Positions 8,540 through 17,797 of a stretch of DNA of 56,371 bases are shown in pieces. The number at the start of each line of letters is the position of its first letter. Position 1 is the first letter of the stretch. Below the pieces are notes generated by a model that searched no databases, was not told the origin of the DNA, and saw nothing but the letters and a program-made list of their open reading frames with translations. Source of the DNA: Paludibacter sp. (GTDB lineage: Bacteria > Bacteroidota > Bacteroidia > Bacteroidales > Paludibacteraceae); the NCBI GenBank assembly GCA_028690665.1, contig JAQVAV010000020.1:1-56371 (forward strand). Direction: 5' to 3'. The translations under genes and the position numbers were made by a program.

Positions 8540-9763
8540 ATGAAAAAATATATATTCTTTGCTATAATATCAGCATTGCTTATGGCATGTGACGAAGAAT
8601 CAGTAACAAAACAATTAAACGTTGAAGAAGCTTACGAATCTAATGCAAGTGTAGTTTTAAAATGGACAAACCCGAATATTTCAGGTTTCAGCCATTATCA
8701 AATAATGCGGGCCTATTCCGGAGGAGGCTATTCTGTTATAAATGATATAAACGACAAAACTTCAGATGCTTATGCTCAGAGTGTAACTACTTATACTGAC
8801 AATTCTTACCCTCTCGTCGATTCGGTATATTATAAGATAATTGCTATTGGTGACGAGGTTATAAGCAGTGAAAATATCTGTGTAAAAGTTTCAAAGCCTG
8901 TAATTTTTTCGAATCAGATATATAAAATGGCTTCCATATCTGGTACCGATAATGTAGTTGCAACATATTATGATAATGGCTACAAACTAGGTGTTATAGA
9001 CATGGACACAAAATCTGTTGAAACGGAAATCAGTATTTCATATCCATCCTCGGACGATTGTCTTTCAACCGGGGTATACAATGGTAATAAGGAATTATAT
9101 TATTGGAGTGGTCATACAGATAAATTATATATCTATGATGCATCAACTTTGGAAAATATCAGGACTACATCGGGATATTATTACTTTTCATATCCAGAGA
9201 TTGTAAACGACGCCAATGGCAATATTTATGTTTTTATATCCGGTTCCTCATACTTCTATAGTTACAACAGAACAACAGATTCATTTACACAGACTTATAC
9301 ATATCAATACAACTATGGTATGAGATATGACAGTGTTTCCAACACATTAGGTATGCTTGGGGCATCATCGATTATTACTTATGATTTGTCGTCAGATGGT
9401 ACGGCTACCAAATCGAAAACACAAACAGTTACAGAAAGTTCAAGTAATTCTTATATCGATGGTACAAATTTAGTATATCAACAAAATACGACTAATACAA
9501 ATATATACAATCCTAACTCCGGAGAACAAAATTCGCTGAATAATACTATAAATTTTTCGAAAATATATTATAAAAACGGATATTTCTATTGTACTTTCGG
9601 GACTAATATTATCTATTGTTATAATGCCGATACTTATGAATTCGTCAAAAAAATTTCAATACGAATTTATGTGACAGAATTATATTTTAGTAACAGCTAT
9701 TTGTATTATACCGGATCTTACAATGGTTATTATATCATAGACAGGCAGTCATTATTGAATTAA
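8540..9763 (+). CDS. Surface lipoprotein: fibronectin-like domain plus propeller-like repeats
   Basis: A 407-residue protein with a lipoprotein signal peptide and lipobox (LLMAC, Cys17) followed by Asp-Glu-Glu. The acidic start after Cys is consistent with export to the cell surface in this phylum. Residues about 30-120 resemble a fibronectin type III fold (VVLKWTNPNISGFSHYQIMR, SVYYKIIAIG). The remainder has five or six repeating blocks such as LYIYDAST, IYVFISGSSYFYSYNR and IIYCYNADTYEFV that look like blades of a YncE-type beta-propeller. It probably forms an operon with the barrel gene 20 bases upstream. The role is unknown; ligand binding at the surface is a guess from architecture. Confidence 0.75.
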   Translation: MKKYIFFAIISALLMACDEESVTKQLNVEEAYESNASVVLKWTNPNISGFSHYQIMRAYSGGGYSVINDINDKTSDAYAQSVTTYTDNSYPLVDSVYYKIIAIGDEVISSENICVKVSKPVIFSNQIYKMASISGTDNVVATYYDNGYKLGVIDMDTKSVETEISISYPSSDDCLSTGVYNGNKELYYWSGHTDKLYIYDASTLENIRTTSGYYYFSYPEIVNDANGNIYVFISGSSYFYSYNRTTDSFTQTYTYQYNYGMRYDSVSNTLGMLGASSIITYDLSSDGTATKSKTQTVTESSSNSYIDGTNLVYQQNTTNTNIYNPNSGEQNSLNNTINFSKIYYKNGYFYCTFGTNIIYCYNADTYEFVKKISIRIYVTELYFSNSYLYYTGSYNGYYIIDRQSLLN

Positions 9764-9786
9764 ACACTAATACGATCTGATAACAG

Positions 9787-9821
9787 AAAGCCGGAGATTG
9801 AAAATGAATCTCCGGCTTTTT
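9787..9821 (+). terminator. Rho-independent terminator after the lipoprotein gene
   Basis: AAAGCCGGAGATT (9787-9799) pairs with AATCTCCGGCTTT (9807-9819) around a 7-nt loop, followed by a short T-run. It lies 24 bases after the plus-strand stop codon. Confidence 0.9.
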
Positions 9822-9843
9822 AAGGCTCGACTAATTAATAAAA

Positions 9844-9878
9844 TTAGAGACTGCCTCAAAAACAAAGGCAGTCTCTAA
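9844..9878 (-). terminator. Terminator for the convergent PKD lipoprotein gene
   Basis: TTAGAGACTGCCT and AGGCAGTCTCTAA form a perfect 13-bp stem with a 9-nt loop. On the minus strand it is followed by AATTTTATT. It sits 26 bases after the stop of the gene ending at 9904. Confidence 0.8.
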
Positions 9879-9903
9879 AATATTTTTTCTAATGGTATAA
9901 ATC

Positions 9904-11568
9904 TTAATACTTAAGATATTTGTCCAAACAAATACCATAAGCAATAATACCTTCCCTAAAGTATTCTACAGATCCTGCTGGTTTATATAATGTTGCCAGA
10001 CTTGCCATTTTAATTCCCGTACGGTGTGTCGGATAGTCACTATAATAATCGGCCCATGATGTGTACCCCGAAGGAGCAGATGCTCCAACTGTTTCAGGGC
10101 TTCTGTAGGCCCAGTATACTTTGTTTGATTCATTATCTACCGCAATTCCAGTTATATATAAGGAGGCATCATCCATGGGGGCGTCGTCTATGCGTGCCGC
10201 ATTGTTACCACTCATATTCGATACCCAGAGGCCTATTTTATCAGCAGGAGCTGTTACCGAGAAATAAATTTTCTGATTTATTTCGTCTATTGTAAATGCT
10301 CTGATTGAATAGTCTGAAAGAATTGCTCCTAAGGATGGTTCAGAAGTCGTATTTGTTGCATTGGCCGTAAGAATATCAGATGCTAAGAAGCGATAAATAC
10401 CTTTGCCGGAACCTCCTTTTGCCCAAAAGTAAACATCATCGAAGTAGCAAATACCACCACTCATCTGGTTTGAAGATAGTCCGTTGCCATAATACCCAAG
10501 CCTGTCAACCTTCGCAAGATAATATGGAACTGTGGTTTGTGCATCGCTGCTTCCGTTCCAGATAAAGTTACCTAATGAAGAATTTAAAGCTGTTTTGTAC
10601 AAAAATTCACTATAATCTGTCCAATAAATATAATCGTCGTCTATATATCCATTGAAAAAACCGAAATGAGAACTTTTACCATTATTATTGATAACTTCAT
10701 GAGAATTTGTAGCATCAGATATTTCTGCTGCCCGAATATTTCCATTTCCGGAAGTATCTGTTAGCCAGTTTGCATTATATTCATAATTATCTCCCGCATC
10801 AAAGATATAAACAAGATTATTCCCGGTTTTAATGTTGAATGGATATTTTCCTGAAGATATTCCGGTGTTTGTAAAATCTTCAAACCCGTTTTCCAAGATT
10901 CTTTGACGCAGAATGTCTCCTCCTTTTTGAGCCATTAGAATACTTCGGGCTTTAATATCATGTATAAATACCGTATCAGGAACATTATAAATAGAATCAC
11001 CGATTGTAATTTCAAGATTTACATATTCATCAATATTTCTTTGCGTAAAATATACTTTTACTGTTTTGTCGTTGCACTTTAGGTTATTATTAGCACTATC
11101 TTTGACCAATTGATCACTTACTGCATTGTTTGAAAAATGCCATTCGTAGGTTACATCCTCCGAATAAGGATTATATGCTAAAAATTTAAACGTAGCTGTA
11201 CGGTAATATTCTACAGAATCAACATCTGTGTAAATAACCGGAATTGTATCGTAAACGGATAGTTCCAGCGACTTTGTGAGGTGCTTATTGGAATCAACCA
11301 TCAATGTAACAGTATAAACGCCCGCCCTTGTGTAGGTGTGAACCGGACTTTCGGATGTAGATGTATAGCCATCTCCAAATCTCCAACCCCAGGAATCTGC
11401 TTTCCAATCATCATCTCCTGTTGTTGTATTTGTAAAAGTTACTTTGTGACCTCTTTTCGGCATTTCAGGAGAATAGGTAAAACCTGGTGTGACATTATCG
11501 CTACAACTGATAAAAGTGAAAATTGTAAAAATGAAAAACAGTAACGAATGATATTTGCGGTACATCAT
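9904..11568 (-). CDS. Surface lipoprotein with PKD domain and propeller-like region
   Basis: A 554-residue protein with a lipoprotein signal (FTFISCSDN, Cys22). Residues about 28-110 are a PKD domain with the hallmark WGWRFGDGYTS and HTYTRAGVYTVTL. A second beta domain follows (about 115-205; EWHFSNNAV). The C-terminal 340 residues are rich in short blocks like YIYWTDYSEFLYK, GGICYFDDVYFW, IRAFTIDEINQKIYFS and ITGIAVDNESNKVYWAYR, reminiscent of YWTD/LDL-receptor type propeller blades. The gene points towards the lipoprotein ending at 9763, and the two share a lipid anchor plus propeller layout. The function is unknown; the architecture suggests cell-surface binding. Two adjacent Met codons make the exact start uncertain by one residue. 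Confidence 0.8.
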   Translation of the reverse strand: MMYRKYHSLLFFIFTIFTFISCSDNVTPGFTYSPEMPKRGHKVTFTNTTTGDDDWKADSWGWRFGDGYTSTSESPVHTYTRAGVYTVTLMVDSNKHLTKSLELSVYDTIPVIYTDVDSVEYYRTATFKFLAYNPYSEDVTYEWHFSNNAVSDQLVKDSANNNLKCNDKTVKVYFTQRNIDEYVNLEITIGDSIYNVPDTVFIHDIKARSILMAQKGGDILRQRILENGFEDFTNTGISSGKYPFNIKTGNNLVYIFDAGDNYEYNANWLTDTSGNGNIRAAEISDATNSHEVINNNGKSSHFGFFNGYIDDDYIYWTDYSEFLYKTALNSSLGNFIWNGSSDAQTTVPYYLAKVDRLGYYGNGLSSNQMSGGICYFDDVYFWAKGGSGKGIYRFLASDILTANATNTTSEPSLGAILSDYSIRAFTIDEINQKIYFSVTAPADKIGLWVSNMSGNNAARIDDAPMDDASLYITGIAVDNESNKVYWAYRSPETVGASAPSGYTSWADYYSDYPTHRTGIKMASLATLYKPAGSVEYFREGIIAYGICLDKYLKY

Positions 11569-11609
11569 TTAAAATTTTAATCTTTGAAATATGATTTTAA
11601 TTTACGGTG

Positions 11610-11617
11610 CAAATATA
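11610..11617 (-). promoter_or_regulatory. Candidate -7 element of the PKD lipoprotein gene
   Basis: On the minus strand this reads TATATTTG, matching TAnnTTTG, about 42 bases before the start codon. The -33 element is not clear. Confidence 0.45.
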
Positions 11618-11782
11618 AGCAAATAAGTTTGGTCGTTTCCTAAAAATAAGCAACACTGAGTTAATTATTGATATTATTTATGGATGCTTTTTACTATTTT
11701 GATAAAATATGTATATTTACATAGTGAATTGTTAGAAGGGAATCCTCCTTACGTATTAATTTTTTGTTTAAAAAAGAAGTTT

Positions 11783-13108
11783 ATGGGAGCTAAAAAGAAT
11801 TTTGTGCTTGATACGAATGTAATCCTCCATGATTATAAATGCTTATATAATTTTGAAGAAAATGACATTTACATTCCAATTGTTGTATTAGAAGAGTTAG
11901 ATCATTTTAAAAAAGGAAACGAACAAATAAATTATAATGCCAGAGAGTTTGCCCGGGAACTCGATCTCATTGCAAATGAGAATTTGTTTAAAAAAGGAGC
12001 AGATCTGGGGAAAGGTAGGGGACGATTGTTCATTCTTACCGGAGGGGAATATCCCGAATTGATGCTTAAATCATTTTTGGAAAAAACTCCGGATCATCGA
12101 ATTTTGGCAACTACCTATAATTTACGGGAGAAAAAGAAATCTCAGAAAACAATTCTGATTACAAAAGATATTAATCTTAGAATGAAAGCATTGTCTATTG
12201 GAATAGATGCCGAAGATTATATCAACGATAAAGTGACGAACATCAATGTTTTTGAAACATCTCATGAGGTTTATCCGAACGTAAGTCCGGAAATAATCGA
12301 TAAACTGTATTCCGGTGAGGGGCAGGTTTCTGTAGACGAGATTGATTTTGCTTCCGATCTGCAACCTCAGGAATGCTTTGTTTTGAAAAGTGTGCGTTCG
12401 AGTGTTATGGCTCGTTATAATCAGGATGCAGGCGTTATTCGAAGAGTTGAAAAAGAACGATGCTTCGGTATTGAGCCCCGAAATGCCGAGCAGGCTTTTG
12501 CTTTAAATGTTTTACTGGACGATGATGTAAAGTTAGTGGCGTTGACCGGGAAATCAGGAACAGGCAAAACTTTACTTGCCCTGGCAGCTGCTTTACAAAA
12601 AAATGAGCAATATAAACAGATCCTTTTGGCAAGACCGATTGTAGCTTTAGCCAACAAGGATCTCGGTTTTTTACCGGGCGATGAAAAGGAAAAGGTGGCA
12701 CCTTATATGCAACCCTTATTTGACAATCTGAATGTAATCAAGCATAATTTTTCTTATCAGGGAAAAGAAATTCGTCAAATTGAGGAAATGCAGAAAAACA
12801 ATCAACTCGTGATAGAGGCTTTGGCATATATTCGTGGACGTAGTTTAAGCGAGACATTTTTTATTGTAGACGAAGCCCAGAATCTGACTCCTCACGAAAT
12901 AAAAACTATCATAACAAGGGCAGGGGAGGGGACTAAAATAGTATTTACAGGTGATATTCAGCAAATTGACTCTCCATATTTAGACATGTTTTCAAACGGA
13001 CTTGTATATATGATTGACAGAATGCGCGGCCAGAATATTTTTGCTCATATTAATCTGATTAAAGGTGAAAGAAGTTTCCTTTCGGAATTAGCCAGTAATT
13101 TATTGTAA
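11783..13108 (+). CDS. phoH: PhoH-family ATPase with N-terminal PIN domain
   Basis: A 441-residue protein. The start at 11783 (MGAKKNFVLDTNVILHD) is chosen because the PIN domain begins right there; the frame is open for 33 codons upstream, but those encode nothing domain-like. The PIN part (about 6-150) has the first catalytic Asp in LDTNVILHD and the acidic EELDHF. The PhoH ATPase part has Walker A GKSGTGKT (256-263) and Walker B FFIVDEAQNLT. PIN-PhoH fusions are linked to RNA cleavage and unwinding, often in stress. The gene is monocistronic: a terminator follows at 13131 and the next gene has its own promoter. Confidence 0.92.
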   Translation: MGAKKNFVLDTNVILHDYKCLYNFEENDIYIPIVVLEELDHFKKGNEQINYNAREFARELDLIANENLFKKGADLGKGRGRLFILTGGEYPELMLKSFLEKTPDHRILATTYNLREKKKSQKTILITKDINLRMKALSIGIDAEDYINDKVTNINVFETSHEVYPNVSPEIIDKLYSGEGQVSVDEIDFASDLQPQECFVLKSVRSSVMARYNQDAGVIRRVEKERCFGIEPRNAEQAFALNVLLDDDVKLVALTGKSGTGKTLLALAAALQKNEQYKQILLARPIVALANKDLGFLPGDEKEKVAPYMQPLFDNLNVIKHNFSYQGKEIRQIEEMQKNNQLVIEALAYIRGRSLSETFFIVDEAQNLTPHEIKTIITRAGEGTKIVFTGDIQQIDSPYLDMFSNGLVYMIDRMRGQNIFAHINLIKGERSFLSELASNLL

Positions 13109-13130
13109 TCTGAATTTATTCTTTCAGATA

Positions 13131-13158
13131 AAGCCCGGATCGTCTGATTCGGGCTTTT
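13131..13158 (+). terminator. Terminator after phoH
   Basis: AAGCCCGGAT and ATTCGGGCTT form a 10-bp stem (one G-U pair) with a 6-nt loop and a following TTTTG, 22 bases after the phoH stop codon. Confidence 0.8.
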
Positions 13159-13260
13159 GTTTATACCATTCAATAAGTTAGAGATAAACAAAAAAAATTA
13201 TGGACTGTTTGAATTATGTGTGTTTTGTAAAGTATTTAAATATTATACAGAATTCCTAAT

Positions 13261-13290
13261 TCTGTACAAGTAGATTAATTTGTATTTTTG
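13261..13290 (+). promoter_or_regulatory. Promoter of the MATE gene
   Basis: TATTTTTG at 13283-13290 matches TAnnTTTG. TCTG at 13261-13264, 18 bases upstream, stands in for the -33 TTTG. It is about 65 bases before the start codon. Confidence 0.6.
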
Positions 13291-13355
13291 TGCTCTTTTT
13301 ATAAAAACAGATGTTTGTTCAATCAATTATCTGTAGATCACTAATCAAATAAAGG

Positions 13356-14717
13356 ATGCTGACTTCGGAAAATAAATTAGCAACGGAAAAAATAGGAAAG
13401 CTGCTTTGGACTTACACTTTACCGGCCATTATTGGTACGGTAGTTATGTCTCTATATAATATTGTCGACCGTATTTTTATAGGACAGGGAGTCGGACCGC
13501 TAGCCATTTCCGGGTTAGCGCTTACTTTTCCGTTTATGAACATGCTGCTTGCATTTGGAATGCTGATTGGAGCCGGATCTGCGGCTAGAATTTCAATTAC
13601 ATTAGGCGAAAACGATAAACAAAAAGCTGAGAGAATTCTTGCAAATGCTGTCACACTTACCTTTCTGATAAGTGGTTCCGTTATAATTTTATCTCTTGTT
13701 TTTATGGACGATCTGCTTACTCTGTTTGGAGGAACAGAAAAAACTATAAAATACGCTTACGATTACATGATCGTCATTGTACCCGGAGGAATTTTTACAG
13801 CATTATATTTCGGAATGAATAATATTTTACGTTCATCTGGTTATCCGAAAAGTGCTATGAATAATATCCTCCTGGGAGCAATAATAAACATCATTCTGGA
13901 TCCGATTTTTATTTTCGTTTTCAAATGGGGTATTCAGGGAGCTGCTATCGCAACTGTCATTTCCTATTTTATAGGGACAGTTAATGTATTATTCCATTTT
14001 TTCCAGAAGACATCCAATTTACGATTTCATGCAGCTAATTTTAAATTGCAGAAGGATATTGTAAATTCAATTTTGAGCATTGGAATGTCGCCCTTTAGTA
14101 TGCAAATGGGAGCTACTTTGGTTGTCATAATTATTAATACTACTTTGCTGAAATATGGTGGCGACTTGGCTATTGGTGCTTATGGTATTTTAAACAGTTT
14201 GATGATGCTTGTCATTATGTTTATTATCGGATTAAATCAGGGGGCCCAGCCAATTGTCGGATTTAATTATGGAGCCGGAAATTACGAACGAATGTTTAAA
14301 ACACTGAAGTACACCGTTATTATTGGAACTATTTTGTCTACTACCGGTTTTCTTTTGGGTACATTGTTACCTGATATTTCGGTATCTCTTTTTACGACAG
14401 ATTCTGAATTAAAACAAATATCGGCCAACGCGTTGCGTATAGCTGTAATGATGTTTCCGATTGTAGGTTTTCAGATTGTAACCGCTAATTTTTTTCAGTC
14501 GATCGGGATGGCAAAAATATCTATTTTTTTAGGACTTACACGGCAGTTTATTTTTCTGATACCTGCTATTTTTATACTTCCTTTGTTCTGGGGATTGAAC
14601 GGTGCGTGGGCAGCAATGCCTGTTTCTGACGGTCTGGCATCTATTGTGTCCGCTATAACTTTTATGTTGTTTTACAAACGCTTCAAAAAGGCTCATCCTG
14701 TAATATCCGATAAATAA
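13356..14717 (+). CDS. MATE-family multidrug/toxin efflux transporter
   Basis: A 453-residue inner-membrane protein of normal MATE length with 12 predicted segments in two halves. The N-terminal part has the DinF/NorM-like sequence TLPAIIGTVVMSLYNIVDRIFIGQG (motif across residues 19-43) and GAGSAARIS. The second half has GLNQGAQPIVGFNYGAGNYERM (around 292-313), the family's conserved internal motif. It would export cationic drugs or metabolites using a sodium or proton gradient. It has its own promoter and is not clearly linked to neighbours. The subfamily cannot be fixed from sequence alone. Confidence 0.92.
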   Translation: MLTSENKLATEKIGKLLWTYTLPAIIGTVVMSLYNIVDRIFIGQGVGPLAISGLALTFPFMNMLLAFGMLIGAGSAARISITLGENDKQKAERILANAVTLTFLISGSVIILSLVFMDDLLTLFGGTEKTIKYAYDYMIVIVPGGIFTALYFGMNNILRSSGYPKSAMNNILLGAIINIILDPIFIFVFKWGIQGAAIATVISYFIGTVNVLFHFFQKTSNLRFHAANFKLQKDIVNSILSIGMSPFSMQMGATLVVIIINTTLLKYGGDLAIGAYGILNSLMMLVIMFIIGLNQGAQPIVGFNYGAGNYERMFKTLKYTVIIGTILSTTGFLLGTLLPDISVSLFTTDSELKQISANALRIAVMMFPIVGFQIVTANFFQSIGMAKISIFLGLTRQFIFLIPAIFILPLFWGLNGAWAAMPVSDGLASIVSAITFMLFYKRFKKAHPVISDK

Positions 14718-14760
14718 TTTTTAAAGATAGTTTGTATTTAAAATATCTGATATTTATAGT

Positions 14761-14790
14761 TTTGTATATCAATAACTTTTTGTATCTTTG
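14761..14790 (+). promoter_or_regulatory. Strong Bacteroidota-type promoter of rpsA
   Basis: TTTG at 14761-14764, 18-base spacer, TATCTTTG at 14783-14790. This is a near-ideal -33/-7 pair of the phylum. It lies about 75 bases before the rpsA start codon, leaving a short leader. Confidence 0.85.
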
Positions 14791-14866
14791 CGCCCCGTAT
14801 TTAATATAGTCAACATAATGTCTAACCTACTAATTTATTAGTAATTAAAAAAACAAAATTTCTGTA

Positions 14867-16849
14867 ATGGAAGAAAATCAGAAACCAGCTGCTGAGGAAA
14901 TCAATCCCACAGTAGAAGAAACTAAAGCTCCTGTAGCTGAGGTAATTGAAGAAGCACCATCTAAAGAGGTTAAAGAACCTGTAGCAGCGCCTGCTGCTGA
15001 AGAATTCGACTGGGATGCCTATGAAAAAGGAGACATCATAACCAGCGATGAAAAAGAAAAATTAAAAAACATTTACGACAACACTTTGAATGCAATCAAA
15101 GACAAAGAAGTTGTTGAAGGAACAGTTATTTCGATTAATAAACGTGAAGTAGTTGTAAATGTCGGCTATAAATCAGACGGTATCGTTCCAATGAGCGAAT
15201 TCCGCTACAATCCTGATTTAAAAGTTGGCGATAAGGTTGAAGTTTATATCGAAAGTCAGGAAGATAAAAAAGGACAATTAATCCTTTCTCACAAACAGGC
15301 TCGTGCAACACGTTCATGGGATCGTGTTAATGCAGCTCTTGAATCTCAGGAAATCGTAAAAGGTTTCGTAAAATGCCGTACAAAAGGCGGTATGATTGTA
15401 GATGTATTCGGAATCGAAGCGTTCTTGCCTGGTTCTCAGATTGACGTGAAACCGATTCGCGATTACGATGTATTTGTGAATAAAACAATGGAATTCAAGG
15501 TTATTAAAATCAACCACGAATTCAAAAACGTTGTTGTTTCTCACAAAGCGCTTATCGAAGCTGAACTTGAAAATCAGAAAAGAGAAATTATCAGTAAACT
15601 CCAGAAAGGTCAGGTTCTTGAAGGTACCGTTAAAAACATCACTTCTTACGGTGTATTTATCGATCTCGGCGGCGTAGATGGTTTAATTCATATTACAGAC
15701 CTTTCATGGGGTCGTGTTACTCATCCAGAAGAAATTGTTTCATTAGATCAGAAACTGAATGTTGTTATTCTTGATTTCGATGATGAAAAGAAACGTATTG
15801 CTCTCGGTTTGAAACAACTTTCTCCGCATCCATGGGATGCCCTTGATCCGGATTTGAAAGTTGGTGACAAAGTAAAAGGTAAAGTTGTTGTTATGGCTGA
15901 TTATGGTGCATTTGTAGAAATTGCTCCGGGTGTTGAAGGTTTGATTCACGTTTCGGAAATGAGCTGGTCACAGCACCTTCGTTCTGCTCAGGATTTCCTC
16001 AAAGTTGGAGATGAAGTAGAATCAGTTATTTTAACTCTTGATCGCGAAGAACGTAAAATGTCTTTGGGTATCAAACAATTAAAAGCTGATCCTTGGGAAA
16101 CTATCGAAGAACGTTATGCTGTTGGCAGCAAACATACTGCTAAAGTACGTAACTTTACCAACTTCGGCGTTTTTGTTGAAATAGAAGAAGGCGTAGATGG
16201 TTTGATTCATATCTCAGACCTTTCATGGACGAAAAAAATCAAACACCCGTCAGAATTTACACAAATTGGTGCTGAAATCGACGTTCAGGTATTGGAAATC
16301 GATAAAGCTAACCGTCGTTTGAGTCTTGGTCACAAACAATTGGAAGAAAATCCATGGGATGTTCTTGAAACAATGTTTACCCTTGACAGCATTCACGAAG
16401 GTGTAATTGTTGAAATGATGGATAAAGGCGCTGTAATCTCATTGCCTTATGGTGTTGAAGGTTTTGCAACTCCAAAACATCTGATTAAAGAAGATGGTTC
16501 TCAGGCTCAGGTTGATGAAAAATTACCATTTAAGGTAATCGAATTCAACAAAGATGCTAAACGAATCATTGTTTCACACAGCCGTATCCACGAAGATGCC
16601 AAAAAAGCTGAAGCTTCTGCAAATGCAGGAGAAGCCGCTCCTAAAAAGGCCAGAAAGGCTAAAAAAGAAGAAGCTCCTGTAACTGCTACAACAATGGAAA
16701 AAACCACATTGGGAGATATTCAGGAACTTGCAGATTTGAAAGAACAATTGGTTGAAGCTGCTGCAAAGAAAGAAGCTAAAAAAGCAAAAGCTGCCAAGGC
16801 TGAAGCTGCTCCGGAAAAGAACGCAGATGAAAAATCAGAAGAAGCATAA
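14867..16849 (+). CDS. rpsA: 30S ribosomal protein S1
   Basis: A 660-residue protein with six S1 RNA-binding domains at about 80-148, 163-228, 249-318, 334-402, 419-488 and 505-573. Domains 3-5 carry the characteristic GVDGLIHITDLSW, GVEGLIHVSEMSW and GVDGLIHISDLSW motifs. An acidic Pro/Glu/Ala-rich extension of about 55 residues precedes domain 1, and a Lys/Ala-rich tail of about 80 residues follows domain 6. Both tails are longer than in the 557-residue E. coli protein. S1 bridges mRNA and the 30S subunit. It has its own strong promoter and terminator, fitting a monocistronic, highly expressed gene. Confidence 0.97.
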   Translation: MEENQKPAAEEINPTVEETKAPVAEVIEEAPSKEVKEPVAAPAAEEFDWDAYEKGDIITSDEKEKLKNIYDNTLNAIKDKEVVEGTVISINKREVVVNVGYKSDGIVPMSEFRYNPDLKVGDKVEVYIESQEDKKGQLILSHKQARATRSWDRVNAALESQEIVKGFVKCRTKGGMIVDVFGIEAFLPGSQIDVKPIRDYDVFVNKTMEFKVIKINHEFKNVVVSHKALIEAELENQKREIISKLQKGQVLEGTVKNITSYGVFIDLGGVDGLIHITDLSWGRVTHPEEIVSLDQKLNVVILDFDDEKKRIALGLKQLSPHPWDALDPDLKVGDKVKGKVVVMADYGAFVEIAPGVEGLIHVSEMSWSQHLRSAQDFLKVGDEVESVILTLDREERKMSLGIKQLKADPWETIEERYAVGSKHTAKVRNFTNFGVFVEIEEGVDGLIHISDLSWTKKIKHPSEFTQIGAEIDVQVLEIDKANRRLSLGHKQLEENPWDVLETMFTLDSIHEGVIVEMMDKGAVISLPYGVEGFATPKHLIKEDGSQAQVDEKLPFKVIEFNKDAKRIIVSHSRIHEDAKKAEASANAGEAAPKKARKAKKEEAPVTATTMEKTTLGDIQELADLKEQLVEAAAKKEAKKAKAAKAEAAPEKNADEKSEEA

Positions 16850-16870
16850 TTCAATACTGATATATAAAAT

Positions 16871-16905
16871 AAAAAATCCCGACTGGCTGCCAGTCGGGAT
16901 TTTTT
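16871..16905 (+). terminator. Terminator after rpsA
   Basis: AAAAAATCCCGACTGG and CCAGTCGGGATTTTTT form a perfect 16-bp stem with a 3-nt loop and a U-run, 22 bases after the rpsA stop. Confidence 0.95.
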
Positions 16906-16954
16906 ATTTGTCCTTATTACGGGGAAATAAAGCCAATAATAATTGCTAATGTTG

Positions 16955-16962
16955 TATCTTTG
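16955..16962 (+). promoter_or_regulatory. -7 element of the metallophosphoesterase-murF/alr operon
   Basis: TATCTTTG, an exact TAnnTTTG. It lies 38 bases before the ATG at 17000 and inside the longer open frame that begins at 16943. This argues that translation starts at 17000, not 16943. No good TTTG is seen at -33. Confidence 0.6.
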
Positions 16963-16999
16963 CAAATTATTTGTCGCAAAATTCAAAAGAGAAGACAAT

Positions 17000-17779
17000 A
17001 TGAAGAGATGTATTTTGACCTGTTTGCTGATAACTTTGATAATCAGTGTGTTTTCTCAAAATGAGTTTCGTTTTGCATTAATTACCGATACACACATCAG
17101 CATAAAAGATTCTTCGTCGCTTGTTGATTTGGATAATGCGATAACAGAAATCAATTCGCAGGAAAATATAGAATTTATCCTTGTTTCAGGTGACGTTTCT
17201 CATTTGGCTGATGTGCCATCGCTGATAAAAGCGAAACAAATTCTTGATAAATCTAGGAAACCGTATCATGTCGTTCCCGGGAATCATGACGTGAACTGGA
17301 AGGAAGGAGAACTGGCTAACTTTCTGAAAGTTTTTGGCGATGATAAATTTATTTTTGAAACGCATGGTTTTATGTTTGCAGGTTTTGCAACCAGGCCTGA
17401 TTCTGTCGGAGCTAAAGCATATATTTTTCCGAACGATATTTCATGGATAAAGTTGCAGGTTGACAAATACAGCGATAAGCCTTTCGTAATCGTAACGCAT
17501 TATCCTTTGTTGACAGGCGATGTGAAAAATTGGAAAGATCTTACCGAGCTACTTCAAAAATACGATGTCCGGTTTGTAATTAACGGACATTATCACCGAA
17601 ATTCGGTTTTTAATTACGCCGGGATTCCCGGAATTGTATGCCGTTCTACGTTAAGAGCTGGCAAGACAGCGGGTGGATATACAATATTTGAACTTTCGGA
17701 TAATCGTGTCACCGTATATGAAAAAGTGATAGGAAAACCTGAAATTGATTGGCTGAGTTTTCCTTTTGAAAATAAATGA
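17000..17779 (+). CDS. Exported calcineurin-like metallophosphoesterase
   Basis: A 259-residue protein. From the ATG at 17000 it opens with a signal peptide (MKRCILTCLLITLIISVFSQ); the longer frame from 16943 would hide it. The metal-binding motifs of the family are all present in order: ALITDTHIS, VSGDVSHLAD, VPGNHDVNW, VTHYPL and NGHYHRN. It would hydrolyse a phosphomonoester or diester outside the cytoplasm; the substrate is unknown. It is followed after 18 bases by the murF-alr fusion, so it may be co-transcribed with a cell-wall gene. Confidence 0.85.
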   Translation: MKRCILTCLLITLIISVFSQNEFRFALITDTHISIKDSSSLVDLDNAITEINSQENIEFILVSGDVSHLADVPSLIKAKQILDKSRKPYHVVPGNHDVNWKEGELANFLKVFGDDKFIFETHGFMFAGFATRPDSVGAKAYIFPNDISWIKLQVDKYSDKPFVIVTHYPLLTGDVKNWKDLTELLQKYDVRFVINGHYHRNSVFNYAGIPGIVCRSTLRAGKTAGGYTIFELSDNRVTVYEKVIGKPEIDWLSFPFENK

Positions 17780-17797
17780 TTTTATATTTAAAAATAT

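Noticed and set aside
16943-16999. Upstream start of the metallophosphoesterase at 16943
   Set aside because: The added residues hide the signal peptide, and a TATCTTTG promoter element lies inside that stretch.
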